Shown: piece after piece, positions 43,964 through 53,891 of the stretch
Position numbering within the stretch: the first letter of the stretch is position 1
How the letters are laid out: each line of letters opens with the position of its first letter
Origin: Anaerotignum sp. MSJ-24
GTDB lineage: Bacteria > Bacillota > Clostridia > Lachnospirales > Anaerotignaceae
DNA: 64,000 bases
Direction: 5' to 3'
Assembly (NCBI RefSeq): GCF_018918145.1
Contig: NZ_JAHLPX010000008.1
Span: 18,502 to 82,501 of the forward strand
The notes under the pieces: model-generated
Told to the model about the DNA's origin: nothing
Seen by the model: only the letters and a program-made list of their open reading frames with translations
Database searches by the model: none
Position numbers and translations under genes: made by a program

Positions 43964-45265
43964 TTATTTGGATTTTGTTGTTTTTATCGGCAGCATAACC
44001 TGCATTTTGAAAATGTTATCCTTTGCCGAAAATTCACATATACCGCTGTTGTGCTCGGTTATTGTACGAATACTTCGGCAGCCGTAGCCATGGCCGGATT
44101 TATTGGACACCGGAAGACCGTCCGACATGGTTATATCGCCTTTGTATGGATTTTTGATTTCTATAAGCAGCTTGTTCAATTTTAGACAGCAGTAAAAATC
44201 CACCTTTTTATAAATCGGTTCAAGCTCCTTAACGGCATTCATTGCGTTCTCAAGTCCGTTTGATATTATTGAACAAAGCTCTGTATCCGATATAGGAATG
44301 GGATTTGGCAAGGTAACATTTGTTGTAAGCTTTATGCCCATGTGTTCAGCTTTATCAGCAAATGACGAGCAGAGAAGATTAACAGTTGTGTTCTCGCAGA
44401 ACTGTTTCGGCGTTATTGCATCTATATCCGTTCTGACTTTTTTAATGTAGCTTTCAGCCTGCTCAATATTTCCTGTACTTAACAGACCGTCTATCATGTT
44501 TAGATGATGCCGCATATCGTGTTGATAAACTGCGGTCTGTGTCTGGTTCATGCTGAGCATGGCAACCTGCTTTTCGGCTGAATTCAGCTGCTGTGCAAGA
44601 ATTGTCCGGGCCGCCTCCATATCGCGTTTTTCGCTTAAGCTGCGATAGTTGTACAAAAGCAGAAAATAGAAAAAGAATACCATTATTGTCGGAAAATATC
44701 TGACAATGACACCGCTGGCAGCTTTTAACGATGAAAAATCGGCATAGGTTATGGCAATAACATACATGTAATATATTATCGGAACGGCAGAAAACAGCAA
44801 AATCAGCTTGTTGTCGCCGTAATCAAGCAGATAATTAAAGCCTTTTTTGAAAACAAAACGTACAAGAAGTATCATCAAAACATAGGAAACTATATTGCTT
44901 ATAAGCATTTCCTTAGAGGTTGACGGCAGAACTCTTGAAACAACATTGCTTACTATTATTACCGGAGCTGTAAAGACCAGTGCGGAAAGTATCATAAAAA
45001 TCATTTTTACAGCACCGCATTTCTTTATAGATAAAAATATAAAGAAAAAAGGAATGTGCATTGTAAAAGTCATCATTTTTGCATATGCAGGCGAACCAAT
45101 CTTATTACGTAACACCTGATTAAATATCAATAATACAATTAACAATACAGGTATCAGCCATTTCTGTACAGGTGTAAAATCTCGAAAATGTACGTCCATC
45201 ATAATACATAAAATTATGAATGCAAAAATAAGTATAAGGACGGGCGAGTAGGTTACCATAGACAT
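43964..45265 (-). CDS. GHKL sensor histidine kinase (AgrC/LytS-like)
   Basis: 433 residues. The first about 205 hold six to seven membrane helices; then comes a dimerisation region with the phospho-acceptor His in YQHDMRHHLNMI, and a C-terminal HATPase_c_5/GHKL domain with the N box NGLENAMNA and GHGYGCRSI. This is the pattern of kinases sensing peptides or membrane signals, partnered with LytTR regulators. GGGAGG overlaps the end of the regulator gene, four bases upstream, so the pair is one operon. The signal is unknown; no agrD-like peptide gene was found nearby. Confidence 0.9.
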   Translation of the reverse strand: MSMVTYSPVLILIFAFIILCIMMDVHFRDFTPVQKWLIPVLLIVLLIFNQVLRNKIGSPAYAKMMTFTMHIPFFFIFLSIKKCGAVKMIFMILSALVFTAPVIIVSNVVSRVLPSTSKEMLISNIVSYVLMILLVRFVFKKGFNYLLDYGDNKLILLFSAVPIIYYMYVIAITYADFSSLKAASGVIVRYFPTIMVFFFYFLLLYNYRSLSEKRDMEAARTILAQQLNSAEKQVAMLSMNQTQTAVYQHDMRHHLNMIDGLLSTGNIEQAESYIKKVRTDIDAITPKQFCENTTVNLLCSSFADKAEHMGIKLTTNVTLPNPIPISDTELCSIISNGLENAMNAVKELEPIYKKVDFYCCLKLNKLLIEIKNPYKGDITMSDGLPVSNKSGHGYGCRSIRTITEHNSGICEFSAKDNIFKMQVMLPIKTTKSK

Positions 45266-45269
45266 TTGC

Positions 45270-45989
45270 TTAGACCTCCCTGTCCGAAAAAAGTAAATTC
45301 ATGTAATCTTTTTGGAGCTGTGGATATATAAGCCTTGACACAGGCAGATTTTTGCCTGTAAACATAAGTATTCCCGAAGGCGAAAGCTCCTCGATATATT
45401 GCATATTTACGATATATGACCTATGTATTCGTGTAAATTCATCTCTTGAAAGCAGTAAGCCTTCATATTCCTTAAGTGAGCCGAAAACCTCCTTGACCTG
45501 TCCGTCTGCCAGATTGAAATAAAGATGCTTTCCGTTTACTTCTACATATGCAAGCTGGGAAAACGGTATACGGACAATGACGGAACCGGCTTTAACCGCA
45601 AATGCGTCATTAGGTTTTCGCTCTTTTATGTATATACGGTCGAGAAGCTGATAAAGCATATCGGCAGATACGGGCTTAAGCAGATATTCAAGAGCTTTTA
45701 CACGGTAACTTTCATAGGCAAAGCCCGGAGATGATGTAAGAAAAACTATGTCAGCGGTTTTGTCAAAGCTGCGTATTTCCTTTGCTGCGGACATGCCGTT
45801 GGTTCCGGGCATAATAATGTCCAGAAGGTAAAGCGTGAAATGCTCCTTCTTTGCAGAGGCAATAAGTTCTTCGGCATTGCGGAAGTATTTGCAATGAACA
45901 CTTATGTTATGTTTTTCCTGCCAGACAGAAAGCAGATTTTTAATATTATCGAGCTCTTTTGACATATCGTCGCATACAGCAATATACAT
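45270..45989 (-). CDS. LytTR-family response regulator
   Basis: 239 residues from the ATG at 45989 (GGGAAGTGAT upstream); a longer frame from 46019 has no site. The N-terminal receiver has acidic pair DD (about 8-9), the phospho-acceptor Asp in LLDIIMPG and the Lys in LLKPV. The C-terminal LytTR DNA-binding domain begins near 130 and includes FTRIHRSYIVN. It is first in the operon with the GHKL kinase. A TACGTTAGG (46062-46070), matching the LytTR half-site consensus, lies upstream of the gene, but only one copy was seen. Confidence 0.92.
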   Translation of the reverse strand: MYIAVCDDMSKELDNIKNLLSVWQEKHNISVHCKYFRNAEELIASAKKEHFTLYLLDIIMPGTNGMSAAKEIRSFDKTADIVFLTSSPGFAYESYRVKALEYLLKPVSADMLYQLLDRIYIKERKPNDAFAVKAGSVIVRIPFSQLAYVEVNGKHLYFNLADGQVKEVFGSLKEYEGLLLSRDEFTRIHRSYIVNMQYIEELSPSGILMFTGKNLPVSRLIYPQLQKDYMNLLFSDREV

Positions 45990-46237
45990 ATTTCTATCAC
46001 TTCCCGGTAAATTTACCATACAAGTATGATAAGTTTGTTTTTTGTGTTTTAAACATATAAATACGTTAGGTACTTTATTTTAGCATAAATATAAATTTCT
46101 TTCTATATTATGTCGAATATTTGCATATCATTTCGGGCAGTAAAAACTGCATTTCAAGCCGGTGTTAATCAAAGCTTTTTGAAATATGGTAGTATATGCT
46201 TGTATCTTAAAATAAATCCGGAGAAAGGGATGAAAAG

Positions 46238-46558
46238 ATGCTGTCGTGGATTCCATGGTTGATTGCCATTGCCAGTACTACGGCGTTTGTTACCGTTTGG
46301 TTTTGGGAGGTAAAGCGTACCATGCAGCGTCTTAAAAGCACTGTGGACAGTGCTGCCGATCAGCTTAAGGCTTTGCGGCTTAGGGCTTGTGACAGCAAAG
46401 ATTCCGAACAGAGCGATGAAATCGAAAAGGTTATCGGACGCAGCAAAAGTATCTATTTACAGGCGGTTAAGCATTATAACGATACACTGGATAAGCCATG
46501 GATCTTTTTACCCGGAATAATACTGGGTTTTAAGAAAGAGTTGGGGAAGCCTATCTGA
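46238..46558 (+). CDS. small membrane-anchored LemA-like protein
   Basis: 106 residues. An N-terminal membrane helix (about 4-22) is followed by a helical, coiled-coil-like stretch (about 25-85) and a C-terminus (KHYNDTLDKPWIFLPGIILGF) that resembles the ending of LemA proteins, though the whole is shorter than LemA (about 180-190). AAAGGG precedes the ATG. It diverges from the LytTR regulator and could be a target of that system. Function is unknown. Confidence 0.55.
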   Translation: MLSWIPWLIAIASTTAFVTVWFWEVKRTMQRLKSTVDSAADQLKALRLRACDSKDSEQSDEIEKVIGRSKSIYLQAVKHYNDTLDKPWIFLPGIILGFKKELGKPI

Positions 46559-46841
46559 GGCCGCTGTGTTACTTATCCGAAAGGTAATGCAATACAACTT
46601 ACGGAGGAAATATTGGGACAGATTATCTGGGTTTTGCAGACTTATTAAAATGGGGAAAGTCTGTGTCAACAAATAAAACAAAATAATCTTTATTGTCCTC
46701 CGAAAATCAACACCGTGTGAAAATAACAAATTGCGGAAAAGTTATAGATAGTGTTAAGGAGTGAAACGAGTTTTGTTCCTTAACAAAATTTAAGACAGCA
46801 TGGTTATGAAATCGGGTCGAAACGGAAATCATACCATGCAA
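46559..46841 (+). other. gene-free stretch with two hairpins
   Basis: No convincing coding frame in about 280 bases. Two inverted repeats occur in series: gttaagga/tccttaac (46753-46784) and gcatggttatga/tcataccatgc (46798-46839, one bulge), the latter directly before the pncB terminator. A GGAGG at about 46603 is followed by only a short frame. It may be the decayed remains of a gene or a structured RNA end. Confidence 0.4.
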
Positions 46842-46873
46842 AAAATGGGCAGAGATTTTTCTCTGCCCATTTT
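46842..46873. terminator. intrinsic terminator of the nicotinate phosphoribosyltransferase gene
   Basis: Perfect 13-bp stem aaaatgggcagag/ctctgcccatttt with an ATTTTT loop. Confidence 0.92.
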
Positions 46874-46889
46874 GCTCTTGATAATTAAA

Positions 46890-48347
46890 TTAATCTATTC
46901 CGCTGAGTTCATCAATAAGTCTGTTTTTAAGCTCAAAAAGCTTATCGGATAAGTCAACTGGAACAGTATGTGGATTTGCAAGACGTCTATGCTCGTCCCA
47001 GAGAGTAGAAAGCTCATGCTCACAATTTGATTTTATATCCATAACAGACGGAGAAGTGTATACACATTCGCCGTTGATAAATACAGGAACAAGAAGCTCT
47101 CTTATTGTGTATGTTCCGGGCTTAAGAATCATATTTTTCCATTTTGCCATATGGTCAAAAAGGTGGATTGTGTCTGTTTCCTTATAATCTTCTTCTTCAA
47201 GGCAGATAAGATCGGCTTTTATTTTACCTGTATCCTTGCTATAAAATCTCAATACTTTTTTAATACCGGGATTTGTTACCTTTGACGGGTTATCGCTCAA
47301 TTTGATTTTCGGAATAAATCCGCCTTTTCCATCGCTTTCGGCAGAAAGCTTGTAAACACCGCCGAAGGAAGGACAGTCGTCCGAGGTAATAAGCTTTGTT
47401 CCTACACCCCAGTTGTTTATTTTTGCGCCCTGGAGCTTAAGGCTCATTATAAGATATTCGTCGAGGTCACTTGACGCAGTTATTTTTGCATCGGTAAAGC
47501 CTGCGGCATCAAGCATTTTTCTTGCTTCCTTTGAAAGATAAGCAAGGTCGCCGCTGTCAAGACGGATACCATAGTTTTTCAGCTCTATTCCTGCCTCCTG
47601 CATTTCTTTAAATACTTTTATTGCATTTGGAACGCCCGAACGGAGTGTGTCATAGGTGTCAACAAGGAATGTACAGGCATTTGGGAAAGTTCTTGCATAG
47701 CATCTGAAGGCCTCAACCTCTGACGGAAAGCTCATTACCCAGCTGTGTGCGTGAGTTCCGAGAACAGGAACATCGAACATTTTTCCTGTGAGCACGTTGC
47801 TTGTTCCGGCACAGCCACCGATAATTGCGGCTCTTGCACCGTAAATTCCGGCATCGGGGCCCTGTGCGCGTCTTAAGCCGAATTCCATTACGGCGTCATT
47901 TCCGGCTGACCATGCAACTCGTGATGCCTTTGTTGCAATAAGCGACTGATGATTGATTATCGTAAGAATTGCGGTTTCGACAATCTGTGCCTCCATTATG
48001 GGAGCTTTGACTCTTAAAAGCGGCTCTGTAGGGAACACAACCGTTCCTTCGGGAATTGCATATATATCTCCGGTAAATCTGAAGCCCTTGAGATAGGTAA
48101 GAAATTTTTCATCAAAGGTGTTGAGCGAACGGAGATATTCAATATCGCTTTCCGAAAAATGTAAATTTTTAATATAATCAATTACCTGTTCAAGTCCTGC
48201 GGTTATGGCGAAACCGTTTCCGGAAGGATTAACACGGTAAAAAACGTCAAAAACAACGGTTTTGTTAATAGAGCCGTCATTAAGGTAACCCTGCATCATT
48301 GTAAGCTCGTAAAAATCCGTCATCAATGACATTGTTTTAAAATTCAT
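46890..48347 (-). CDS. pncB: nicotinate phosphoribosyltransferase
   Basis: 485 residues, the long Firmicute form. The N-terminal LMTDFYELTMMQGY motif, the THAHSWVMSF active-site His stretch (about 200), the RLDSGDLAYLS motif and the SSDLDEY segment identify it. It makes nicotinate mononucleotide from nicotinate, PRPP and ATP in NAD salvage. AAGGGA lies upstream of the ATG. It is monocistronic and diverges from ileS. Confidence 0.94.
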   Translation of the reverse strand: MNFKTMSLMTDFYELTMMQGYLNDGSINKTVVFDVFYRVNPSGNGFAITAGLEQVIDYIKNLHFSESDIEYLRSLNTFDEKFLTYLKGFRFTGDIYAIPEGTVVFPTEPLLRVKAPIMEAQIVETAILTIINHQSLIATKASRVAWSAGNDAVMEFGLRRAQGPDAGIYGARAAIIGGCAGTSNVLTGKMFDVPVLGTHAHSWVMSFPSEVEAFRCYARTFPNACTFLVDTYDTLRSGVPNAIKVFKEMQEAGIELKNYGIRLDSGDLAYLSKEARKMLDAAGFTDAKITASSDLDEYLIMSLKLQGAKINNWGVGTKLITSDDCPSFGGVYKLSAESDGKGGFIPKIKLSDNPSKVTNPGIKKVLRFYSKDTGKIKADLICLEEEDYKETDTIHLFDHMAKWKNMILKPGTYTIRELLVPVFINGECVYTSPSVMDIKSNCEHELSTLWDEHRRLANPHTVPVDLSDKLFELKNRLIDELSGID

Positions 48348-48534
48348 TAAAAAAACATCCCTTCATAAATAAAGTGGAATAAGCCTATTGCCAAAAATTT
48401 GCTTCGGCAATATATAGAATATTATGCGTATTCCACATCTTAATAATAAGTATAATTAGTATAATAAGAAATTTGTCATTAAAAATCAAGAAAAAGAAGG
48501 TTAAAAAATAACCAAAAATATTTTGAAGTCAGAC

Positions 48535-48563
48535 TTTACAAAAAATAATGATTAATGTATAAT
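48535..48563 (+). promoter_or_regulatory. promoter of the T-box/ileS unit
   Basis: TTTACA, exact 17-base spacer, perfect TATAAT, about 35 bases before the start of the T-box leader. Confidence 0.8.
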
Positions 48564-48599
48564 ATCTAAATGTCAGATTCATAATATTAAAATCAAAAC

Positions 48600-48868
48600 A
48601 CTTTGAAACGGACAGTAGATAAGTTTCTCAAGGTTTAAGCGAATTCGGGAAGGTGCGAGCCGAACACCGGATACTTGTTGAAAATCACCGTGGAGTGGCT
48701 TGGCGAAAGTTTTTGATGATTAGCTTAAGACGTTTCCCTACGTTATAGGGGCATGTATAATGATTTGTTATACGGTTTGAGGGGATATTCTTTAAGAATA
48801 TCAAGTCAGGTGGTACCGCGGAGAGTAAGGCTCGTTCGTCCTGTTAAGGATGCGAGCCTTTATTTTTT
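48600..48868 (+). promoter_or_regulatory. T-box riboswitch (tRNA-Ile)
   Basis: The leader contains the T-box sequence AGGTGGTACCGCGG (48808-48821) and a terminator made of aaggctcg/cgagcctt with T-run (48827-48868), which compete in the usual way. In Stem I the loop TTGAAAATCACC places ATC (48684-48686), an isoleucine codon, at the specifier position. Uncharged tRNA-Ile would pair there and with the T-box bulge, allowing read-through into ileS. Confidence 0.95.
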
Positions 48869-48886
48869 TTATTCGGAGGTAAAATT

Positions 48887-51800
48887 ATGTTATACGATAA
48901 GGTGTCTACGGATCTTAATTTCGTGGACAGAGAGCAGAAAGTTCTTGAATTCTGGAAACAGAACGAAATCTTTAAGAAAAGCATTAAATTAAGAGAAGGC
49001 CAGCCGAGATTTACTTGGATTGAAGGACCTCCCACAGCAAACGGAAAACCCCATATCGGTCATGTTGAAACAAGATCAATCAAAGACCTTATCCTTCGTT
49101 ATCGTGTTATGAAGGGATATGATGTTCTTCGTAAAGGTGGCTGGGATACTCACGGACTTCCCGTTGAGCTTGAGGTTGAAAAACAGCTTGGTATTAGCGG
49201 CAAGCCTCAGATTGAAGAATACGGCGTTGAGCCTTTCATCAAAAAATGTAAGGAAAGCGTTTGGAAATACAGCACAGAATGGGAGCAGATGAGCGACCGT
49301 GTTGCTTTCTGGGCAGATATGGACAATCCTTATGTAACATACCATGACACATATATCGAGTCAGAATGGTGGGCTCTTAAGAAAATCTGGGAAAAAGGAC
49401 TTCTTTATAAAGGTCACAAGGTAGTTCCTTATTGCCCCAGATGCGGAACAGCCCTTTCAAGCCACGAAGTTGCACAGGGCTATAAAGATGTTAAGGAGCT
49501 TTCGGTATATGCTAAGTTCCCCGTTGAAGGCAAAGAAAACGAATATATCCTTGCATGGACAACAACACCTTGGACACTTCCTTCAAACGTTGCTCTTGTT
49601 GTAAATGCAAACGAAGATTATTCAAAGGTAAGTTACAAAGGCGAGGTTCTTATTTTAGCAAAGGCTCTTGTAGATACAGTTCTTAAAGAAGATTATGAAA
49701 TCCTTGAAACATTCAAAGGTTCAGATCTTAAGGGAGTAAGATATACACCTCTCTTTGATTTCCTTGAAAATGACGAAAAAGGTTTCTATGTTGTTACAGA
49801 TGATTATGTAACTCTTACAGACGGTACAGGTGTTGTTCATACAGCTCCTGCATTCGGTGAAGATGACTACCGTGTAGGCCGTGTTTACGGACTTCCTTTC
49901 CGTCAGTATGTTGATACACAGGGTAACTTCACAAAAGAGGTTACACCTTGGGCAGGCAGATTTGTAAAGGACTGCGATAAAGAAATCATCAAATATCTTG
50001 AAGATAAAGGAACACTTTTTGCGGCAGTTCCCTTCGAACATAGCTATCCTTTCTGCTGGAGATGCGATACACCGCTTCTTTACTATGCAAGAAGCACATG
50101 GTTTATCGAAATGACAAAGGTAAGAGATAAGCTTGTTGCAAATAACGATACAATCGAATGGTATCCCGAAAACGTAAAATATGGACGTTTCGGAAACTTC
50201 ATCGCAAATGTTATCGACTGGGGCTTAAGCCGTGAGCGTTATTGGGGTACACCGCTTCCCGTATGGGAATGTGAATGCGGTTACTTCCACACAATCGGAA
50301 GTGTTGAAGAGCTCAGAAGTATGTCTGATGACTGCCCTGAAGAGCTTGAACTTCATAAGCCTTATATTGATGCGGTTCACATCAAATGCCCTAAATGCGG
50401 AAAGCAGATGACAAGAGTTCCCGAAGTTATTGACTGCTGGTTCGACTCAGGTTCAGCTCCTTTTGCACAGTGGCATTATCCGTTTGAAAACCAGGATATA
50501 TTTGAAAAACGTTTCCCTGCCGATTTCATCACAGAGGCTGTTGACCAGACAAGAGGTTGGTTCTATTCAATGCTTGCCGTTTCAACACTTGTATTTGATA
50601 CAACATCATATACACACTGTATGTCAATGGGACACGTTCTTGATAAATACGGTATCAAGATGAGTAAGCATAAGGGAAATGTAGTTGACCCTTGGACAGT
50701 AATGAACAAACAGGGTGCAGATGCAATCAGATGGTATTTCTATGTAAACTCAGCTCCTTGGCTTCCTTGCCGTTTTGACGATGAGGCTGTTGATGATGCA
50801 CAGAGAAAGTTTATGGGAACATTCTGGAACACATACGCATTCTATGTTCTTTATGCAAATATTGATAACTTTAATCCTATGGATTACAAGCTTGAATATG
50901 ATAAGCTTCCTCCTATGGATAAATGGATTCTTTCAAAGCTTAATACACTTGTTAAATATGTTGATGACTGCCTCGGAACATATAAGATTACAGAGCCTGC
51001 GAGAGCACTCCAGAGCTTTGTTGACGATATGAGCAACTGGTATGTAAGAAGAAGCCGTGAGCGTTTCTGGGCAAACGGAATGCCTCAGGATAAGATCAAT
51101 GCTTACATGACTCTTTATACAGTTCTTTCAACACTTGCTAAGGTTTCTGCACCTTTCACACCGTATATTGCTGAAGAAATCTACAGAAATATCGTTGTTA
51201 AGGTTGATCCTTCAGCTCCCGAAAGCGTTCATCTTTGCGACTTCCCTGTTGCAAACGAAGCTTGGATTGATACAGAGCTTGAAGCAAACATGGACCTTGT
51301 TCTTGACATCGTTGTTCTCGGCCGTGCCGCAAGAAACGAAGCAAACATCAAGAACAGACAGCCTATCGGTCTTATGTATGTTAAGGCAGAAAGAACATTT
51401 CCCGAAATGTATCAGGAAATTGTTCTTGATGAGCTTAATGTTAAGAAGATGGAATTTACAGACGATGTTGAAAACTTCGTAACATATAAATTTAAACCTC
51501 AGCTCCGTACACTCGGACCTAAGTTCGGCAAGCTTGTTCCCAAAATCGGCAATGCACTTGCAAATGTAGACGGAACAGCATTTATGAATGAGCTTAAGGC
51601 AAACGGCAAAGCTGTTCTTAATGTAGAAGGAACAGAGGTTGAGCTTGAAGAAAGCGATCTTCTTGTTGACACAGCACAGAAGGAAGGCCATGTATCGGTT
51701 GAAAACAACGGCGTTACTGTTGTTATGGATACAAACCTCACACCTGAGCTTATCGAGGAAGGCTTTGTAAGAGAAATCGTAAGCAAGATCCAGACCATGA

Positions 51801-52006
51801 GAAAAGAAGCAGGCTTTGAAGTGCTTGACAGAATTACTGTTTACCACACTGACAGCGATAAGGTTGCCGGTGTAATCGAACGTAATAAGGAAAGCATTAT
51901 GGGCGACGTTCTTGCTCTTGACATGGTTGAAGGCACAGGCGAAGGCTATACAAAGGATTGGAACATCAACGGCGAAAAGGTAACACTTACAGTTAAAAAG
52001 ATGTAA
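48887..52006 (+). CDS. ileS: isoleucyl-tRNA synthetase (long, type 2-like)
   Basis: Class Ia synthetase of 1039 residues: HIGH motif in GKPHIGHVETRS, CP1 editing domain with the TTTPWTLPSN stretch, signature KMSKHKG near 590 and a C-terminal domain that lacks the zinc-binding cysteines usual at the end of bacterial type 1 enzymes. Length and lack of that zinc end suggest the type 2 (eukaryote-like) form, which is often mupirocin-resistant. Charges tRNA-Ile and edits valine. CGGAGG lies before the ATG. Controlled by the upstream T-box. Codon bias is high. Confidence 0.95.
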   Translation: MLYDKVSTDLNFVDREQKVLEFWKQNEIFKKSIKLREGQPRFTWIEGPPTANGKPHIGHVETRSIKDLILRYRVMKGYDVLRKGGWDTHGLPVELEVEKQLGISGKPQIEEYGVEPFIKKCKESVWKYSTEWEQMSDRVAFWADMDNPYVTYHDTYIESEWWALKKIWEKGLLYKGHKVVPYCPRCGTALSSHEVAQGYKDVKELSVYAKFPVEGKENEYILAWTTTPWTLPSNVALVVNANEDYSKVSYKGEVLILAKALVDTVLKEDYEILETFKGSDLKGVRYTPLFDFLENDEKGFYVVTDDYVTLTDGTGVVHTAPAFGEDDYRVGRVYGLPFRQYVDTQGNFTKEVTPWAGRFVKDCDKEIIKYLEDKGTLFAAVPFEHSYPFCWRCDTPLLYYARSTWFIEMTKVRDKLVANNDTIEWYPENVKYGRFGNFIANVIDWGLSRERYWGTPLPVWECECGYFHTIGSVEELRSMSDDCPEELELHKPYIDAVHIKCPKCGKQMTRVPEVIDCWFDSGSAPFAQWHYPFENQDIFEKRFPADFITEAVDQTRGWFYSMLAVSTLVFDTTSYTHCMSMGHVLDKYGIKMSKHKGNVVDPWTVMNKQGADAIRWYFYVNSAPWLPCRFDDEAVDDAQRKFMGTFWNTYAFYVLYANIDNFNPMDYKLEYDKLPPMDKWILSKLNTLVKYVDDCLGTYKITEPARALQSFVDDMSNWYVRRSRERFWANGMPQDKINAYMTLYTVLSTLAKVSAPFTPYIAEEIYRNIVVKVDPSAPESVHLCDFPVANEAWIDTELEANMDLVLDIVVLGRAARNEANIKNRQPIGLMYVKAERTFPEMYQEIVLDELNVKKMEFTDDVENFVTYKFKPQLRTLGPKFGKLVPKIGNALANVDGTAFMNELKANGKAVLNVEGTEVELEESDLLVDTAQKEGHVSVENNGVTVVMDTNLTPELIEEGFVREIVSKIQTMRKEAGFEVLDRITVYHTDSDKVAGVIERNKESIMGDVLALDMVEGTGEGYTKDWNINGEKVTLTVKKM

Positions 52007-52029
52007 TCAATAAATAATGAATTTTTGCA

Positions 52030-52060
52030 GGGCGGTATCGAAAGATGCCGCCTTGTTTTA
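52030..52060 (+). terminator. intrinsic terminator of ileS
   Basis: Stem ggcggtatc/gatgccgcc (one G-U) with GAAA tetraloop, then TTGTTTTATTG. Confidence 0.85.
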
Positions 52061-52145
52061 TTGTTTTTAAGGCAAAATAACTATTTATTCAGAGGTTTTT
52101 TTATGGTATAGTTAATCTATATAGAATTCATTTGGAGGTGCTTTT

Positions 52146-53624
52146 ATGAAGAAAAAAGCGGCTTTGTTTTTAGCGGCAATGATGGCTGTCGGTACGGCTG
52201 TTCCGGCAAGTGCCGCAGACAGCTTTAAAGATATAAACGATGTTCCTTGGGGAGGAGCACAGGCGTATATAAACAGCGTATTTGAAAGCGGTCTTATGGT
52301 CGGAGAGATTGACGAAAACGGCAACCGTGTTTTCCATGCAAAAAATAATATATCATATACGGAAACGGCACAGCTTGTATACAGTTTGTCCGGAACAACG
52401 GTAAGCACAGATGTTGTACAGAAATGGACATCGGTAATGAAGAGCAACAAAATTCCTTCATGGGCCTATAACTGTGTTGCTTACTGTCTTGAAAACAGTA
52501 TTGTTACAATAACCGACTTGAATATTTTCTATAATGCGGACGGCTCGGCAAGAAGTGCCACAAGAGAAGATGCGGCTTATATTTTCGGAAGATTTCTTGT
52601 TTCCCAGAATATATCGGCTACAACAAATACAAAAAACTTTGCCGATAAAAACAATATTTCGGCCGTATGCCAGCAGTATGTTGATATACTTTCAAGCTAC
52701 GATATATTTGTAGGCGACGATGACAACAAATTCAATCCCAATAATACAATAAACAGAGCCGAAATGGCTGTTATAGTGTCAAAAACCTACAACATGCTCA
52801 AGGATAAAAGCATTGTAAATGATGACGGAGAGAAAACAACCAAAGCCGATTATACGGGATATATCAACTATGCAGGCCCGGATTTCAATGGAATAGGCCC
52901 TAAAGCTTTTATGCTTTATACCTATGACGGACAGAGCATTGTACTTGATACGGTTGCAGACTCACAGTATTATCTTGACGGAGAGCCTATAAGCACAAGA
53001 GGAATATATTCTCTTACTTCAAACGGTGTACTTGTAAGTGCCGAGGTATATGTAAACAGCAGAAACCAGGCTATGGAGATTTACTGCAAGAGAGCTGCTG
53101 TTGAAGGCCAGGTAACAAACATAGGTACAAAAAAGACTAAGGACAAAAACGGCGATGAATATTCCTATCGTTCGGTTACAATTAAGTTCGCAAGCGGTAT
53201 GACAAGATCATACCGTATAGATGATGATACGGATATTTATTTCGATGATGATGAGATAGATATTGATGAACTTGAGGAATATCTTGATGAGTATCCGGAA
53301 ATATTCGGTTCTGCCGATGTGCAGTATAATGATGAATATGACGTTTATCCAAATGCTTATGTAAAGGAACTCAAAACAAACTTTATACTTAAAGAGGAAG
53401 GCACAATATCGGAAATTGATGGTGAAACGGTTAAAATAGTTGCCGATGACGGACGTGAATATGAATATAAGCTTGATTCTGTTGTAAGATATTATCTTGA
53501 CGGCAAAAAGGTAAGACTTCCGGCATTCAGAGAAGGAGTTTATACAAATGTATCTAAGGTTCAGCTTACGTTTGATAACCTCGGATATGTAACAAGAATA
53601 GAAGCAGAAAAATATGCGGAATAA
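52146..53624 (+). CDS. S-layer homology domain protein, copy 1
   Basis: 492 residues with signal peptide (MKKKAALFLAAMM..., cleavage after ASA). Residues about 25-235 hold three SLH modules (FKDINDVPWGGAQAYINSVFESGLM; the second with REDAAYIFGR; the third with NNTINRAEMAVIVSKTYNM). These bind secondary wall polysaccharide and fix the protein to the wall. The rest is strand-rich, with an Asp/Glu run (DDDEIDIDELEEYLDEYPE, about 375-393) and no domain I recognise. GGAGG precedes the ATG. It is a paralogue of the gene at 54927. Confidence 0.85.
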   Translation: MKKKAALFLAAMMAVGTAVPASAADSFKDINDVPWGGAQAYINSVFESGLMVGEIDENGNRVFHAKNNISYTETAQLVYSLSGTTVSTDVVQKWTSVMKSNKIPSWAYNCVAYCLENSIVTITDLNIFYNADGSARSATREDAAYIFGRFLVSQNISATTNTKNFADKNNISAVCQQYVDILSSYDIFVGDDDNKFNPNNTINRAEMAVIVSKTYNMLKDKSIVNDDGEKTTKADYTGYINYAGPDFNGIGPKAFMLYTYDGQSIVLDTVADSQYYLDGEPISTRGIYSLTSNGVLVSAEVYVNSRNQAMEIYCKRAAVEGQVTNIGTKKTKDKNGDEYSYRSVTIKFASGMTRSYRIDDDTDIYFDDDEIDIDELEEYLDEYPEIFGSADVQYNDEYDVYPNAYVKELKTNFILKEEGTISEIDGETVKIVADDGREYEYKLDSVVRYYLDGKKVRLPAFREGVYTNVSKVQLTFDNLGYVTRIEAEKYAE

Positions 53625-53628
53625 AAAT

Positions 53629-53662
53629 AAACGGGAAAACCGATATATAGGTTTTCCCGTTT
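53629..53662 (+). terminator. intrinsic terminator after SLH copy 1
   Basis: 13-bp stem aaacgggaaaacc/ggttttcccgttt with an 8-base loop; the T-run is weak. Confidence 0.75.
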
Positions 53663-53891
53663 ACTGTTTTCGGAAGCCTTATGCTTATAAAATTAGTTTT
53701 TGATAATGGGATTTCTGTTAGCCATTTTTGAAAAAATTATATTTTTAGCTAACAGAGAATCTACTTTGAAGAATTTTATAACAATGCACCTTTTTGACGT
53801 TAATCAAAACAACCTATTTTTTGAATTTGATTTATACTGCTATTTGTGCTATATTGAAGAATAATGATGTTTTTTGAAGGAGAATATTTTA

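Noticed and set aside
46062..46070. LytTR binding site upstream of the response regulator
   Set aside because: Only one half-site matches the consensus; the required direct repeat at 12-13 bases was not found, so it is not listed as an operator.
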